Positions 63,370 through 64,000 of a stretch of DNA of 64,000 nucleotides are shown here, one piece after another; the stretch's first letter is position 1; every line of letters starts with the position of its first letter. This stretch comes from Oscillospiraceae bacterium (GTDB lineage Bacteria > Bacillota > Clostridia > Oscillospirales > Ruminococcaceae). Below the pieces are notes generated by a model. That model saw only the letters and a program-made list of their open reading frames with translations, made no database searches and had not been told where the DNA came from. Location: contig JAFTXQ010000011.1 of assembly GCA_017461565.1 (NCBI GenBank), positions 124,001 through 188,000 on the forward strand. Direction: 5' to 3'. The position numbers and the translations under genes were made by a program.

Positions 63370-64000
63370 ATGTGCGCTATATTCGGTTTGATTGATTACA
63401 GAAACTATTTCACGAAGCACCAACGCGAAAAAGTCTTAAAGGTGCTATCAAAGGAATGCGAGGTCAGAGGCACTGACGCTACTGGTTTCGCATACATCCA
63501 CGAAAACAGGCTGTCTGTTTACAAAAGACCGCTTGCCGCCCATAAGATGAGGCTCCGCCTGCCGTTTGAGAGCAACATCGTCATGGGGCACACTCGCATG
63601 GCTACCCAGGGCAACAAGTTCGAGAACTACAACAATCACCCGTTTTCAGGAAGATGCGGTATGACAGACTTTGCCCTTGCTCATAACGGAGTTCTTCATA
63701 ATGACGAAAAACTCCGCAAAGACCTCAAGTTACCTGGGACTAAAATAGCGATTGACAGCTACATAGCTGTTCAATTGCTTGAACAGAAAGACATCCTCGA
63801 CTTCACGACCATTGCAGAAATGGTGGAACAGCTCGAGGGGTCTTTTACTATTACGGTGCTGGATGTGGCTAAGAACCTCTACTTTGTCAAGGGCGACAAT
63901 CCGCTTGCGCTGTATCACTTTGAGAAGGAGGGGTTCTACATCTACGCGAGCACTGCCGCTATTCTGGATTGTGCATTGATAACACTCGGATTGGTGACTA
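63370..64000 (+). CDS. Class II glutamine amidotransferase (partial, runs off the window)
   Basis: 210 codons to the window edge with no stop. The N-terminus MCAIFG gives the Cys2 nucleophile of Ntn-type GATases after Met removal. ECEVRGTDATGFAY, MGHTRMATQGNKFENYNNHP and FALAHNGVLHN are the glutamine-pocket motifs. It should supply ammonia from glutamine, probably for the amidoligase encoded two bases upstream. No strong ribosome site is visible, consistent with translational coupling. Confidence 0.9.
   Translation, partial: MCAIFGLIDYRNYFTKHQREKVLKVLSKECEVRGTDATGFAYIHENRLSVYKRPLAAHKMRLRLPFESNIVMGHTRMATQGNKFENYNNHPFSGRCGMTDFALAHNGVLHNDEKLRKDLKLPGTKIAIDSYIAVQLLEQKDILDFTTIAEMVEQLEGSFTITVLDVAKNLYFVKGDNPLALYHFEKEGFYIYASTAAILDCALITLGLVT

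Overview
The window looks like chromosomal DNA of a Gram-positive, low-to-mid GC, anaerobic gut or rumen Firmicute, most likely a Ruminococcus-like member of the Oscillospiraceae. I infer this from strong AGGAGG-type ribosome sites, TTGACA/TATAAT promoters with 17-base spacers, many lipoproteins, an endospore sigma factor (SigG), a flavodiiron oxygen-reducing protein, plant-polysaccharide enzymes and TTG starts. The genus is an inference. No rRNA, tRNA, CRISPR array or complete insertion sequence was seen.

Layout. 1-6 kb: a sugar dehydrogenase/isomerase operon read away from an AraC regulator, then a three-gene oxidoreductase operon. 6-14.5 kb: carbohydrate use, with a secreted GH26 mannanase lipoprotein, a GH2 beta-galactosidase divergent from a second AraC regulator through interlocked promoters, a GH13 enzyme and a histidine phosphatase. 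14.5-16.8 kb: a flavodiiron-flavin reductase-rubredoxin fusion behind a long repeat-built leader. 16.8-23.6 kb: vWA protein, macrodomain protein, FabG-like reductase, secreted transglutaminase-like protein, a DUF2325/DUF3793 pair with three identical-format operators, and a histone-H1-like/SCP2 chimera. 23.6-28.6 kb: two-gene cell-wall operon (GH10-like lipoprotein and amidase). 28.7-33.4 kb: complete potABCD polyamine importer and a membrane-tethered HTH protein. 33.5-44.4 kb: two LRR-containing Ser/Thr kinases, an HTH partner, sigG, a DUF368 lipid-carrier transporter with an inserted domain, and a P-type ATPase homologue that has lost its catalytic residues. 44.5-50 kb: a giant BspA-like surface protein of mosaic composition. 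50-51.2 kb: gene remnants and an orphan ECF sigma factor. 51.4-60.9 kb: co-directional extracellular-signalling-like block (large lipoprotein, clostripain-family protease, 64-residue protein, frameshifted 7TM histidine kinase, response regulator, S41 protease). 61-64 kb: gene fragments and then cargo typical of mobile elements (DUF960, amidoligase, class II glutamine amidotransferase running off the window).

How the parts work together. The carbohydrate genes form a mannan/galactoside uptake-side toolkit under AraC control. The kinases, vWA, macrodomain and HTH proteins look like a shared signalling or stress guild, because a C-terminal helical HTH module in the macrodomain protein is also the body of the small protein next to the first kinase. 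The most unusual items are the catalytically dead P-type ATPase beside a DUF368 transporter, the modular promoter/hairpin repeats in front of two unrelated genes, the compressed terminator/promoter/start region of sigG, and the protease-peptide-histidine-kinase block.
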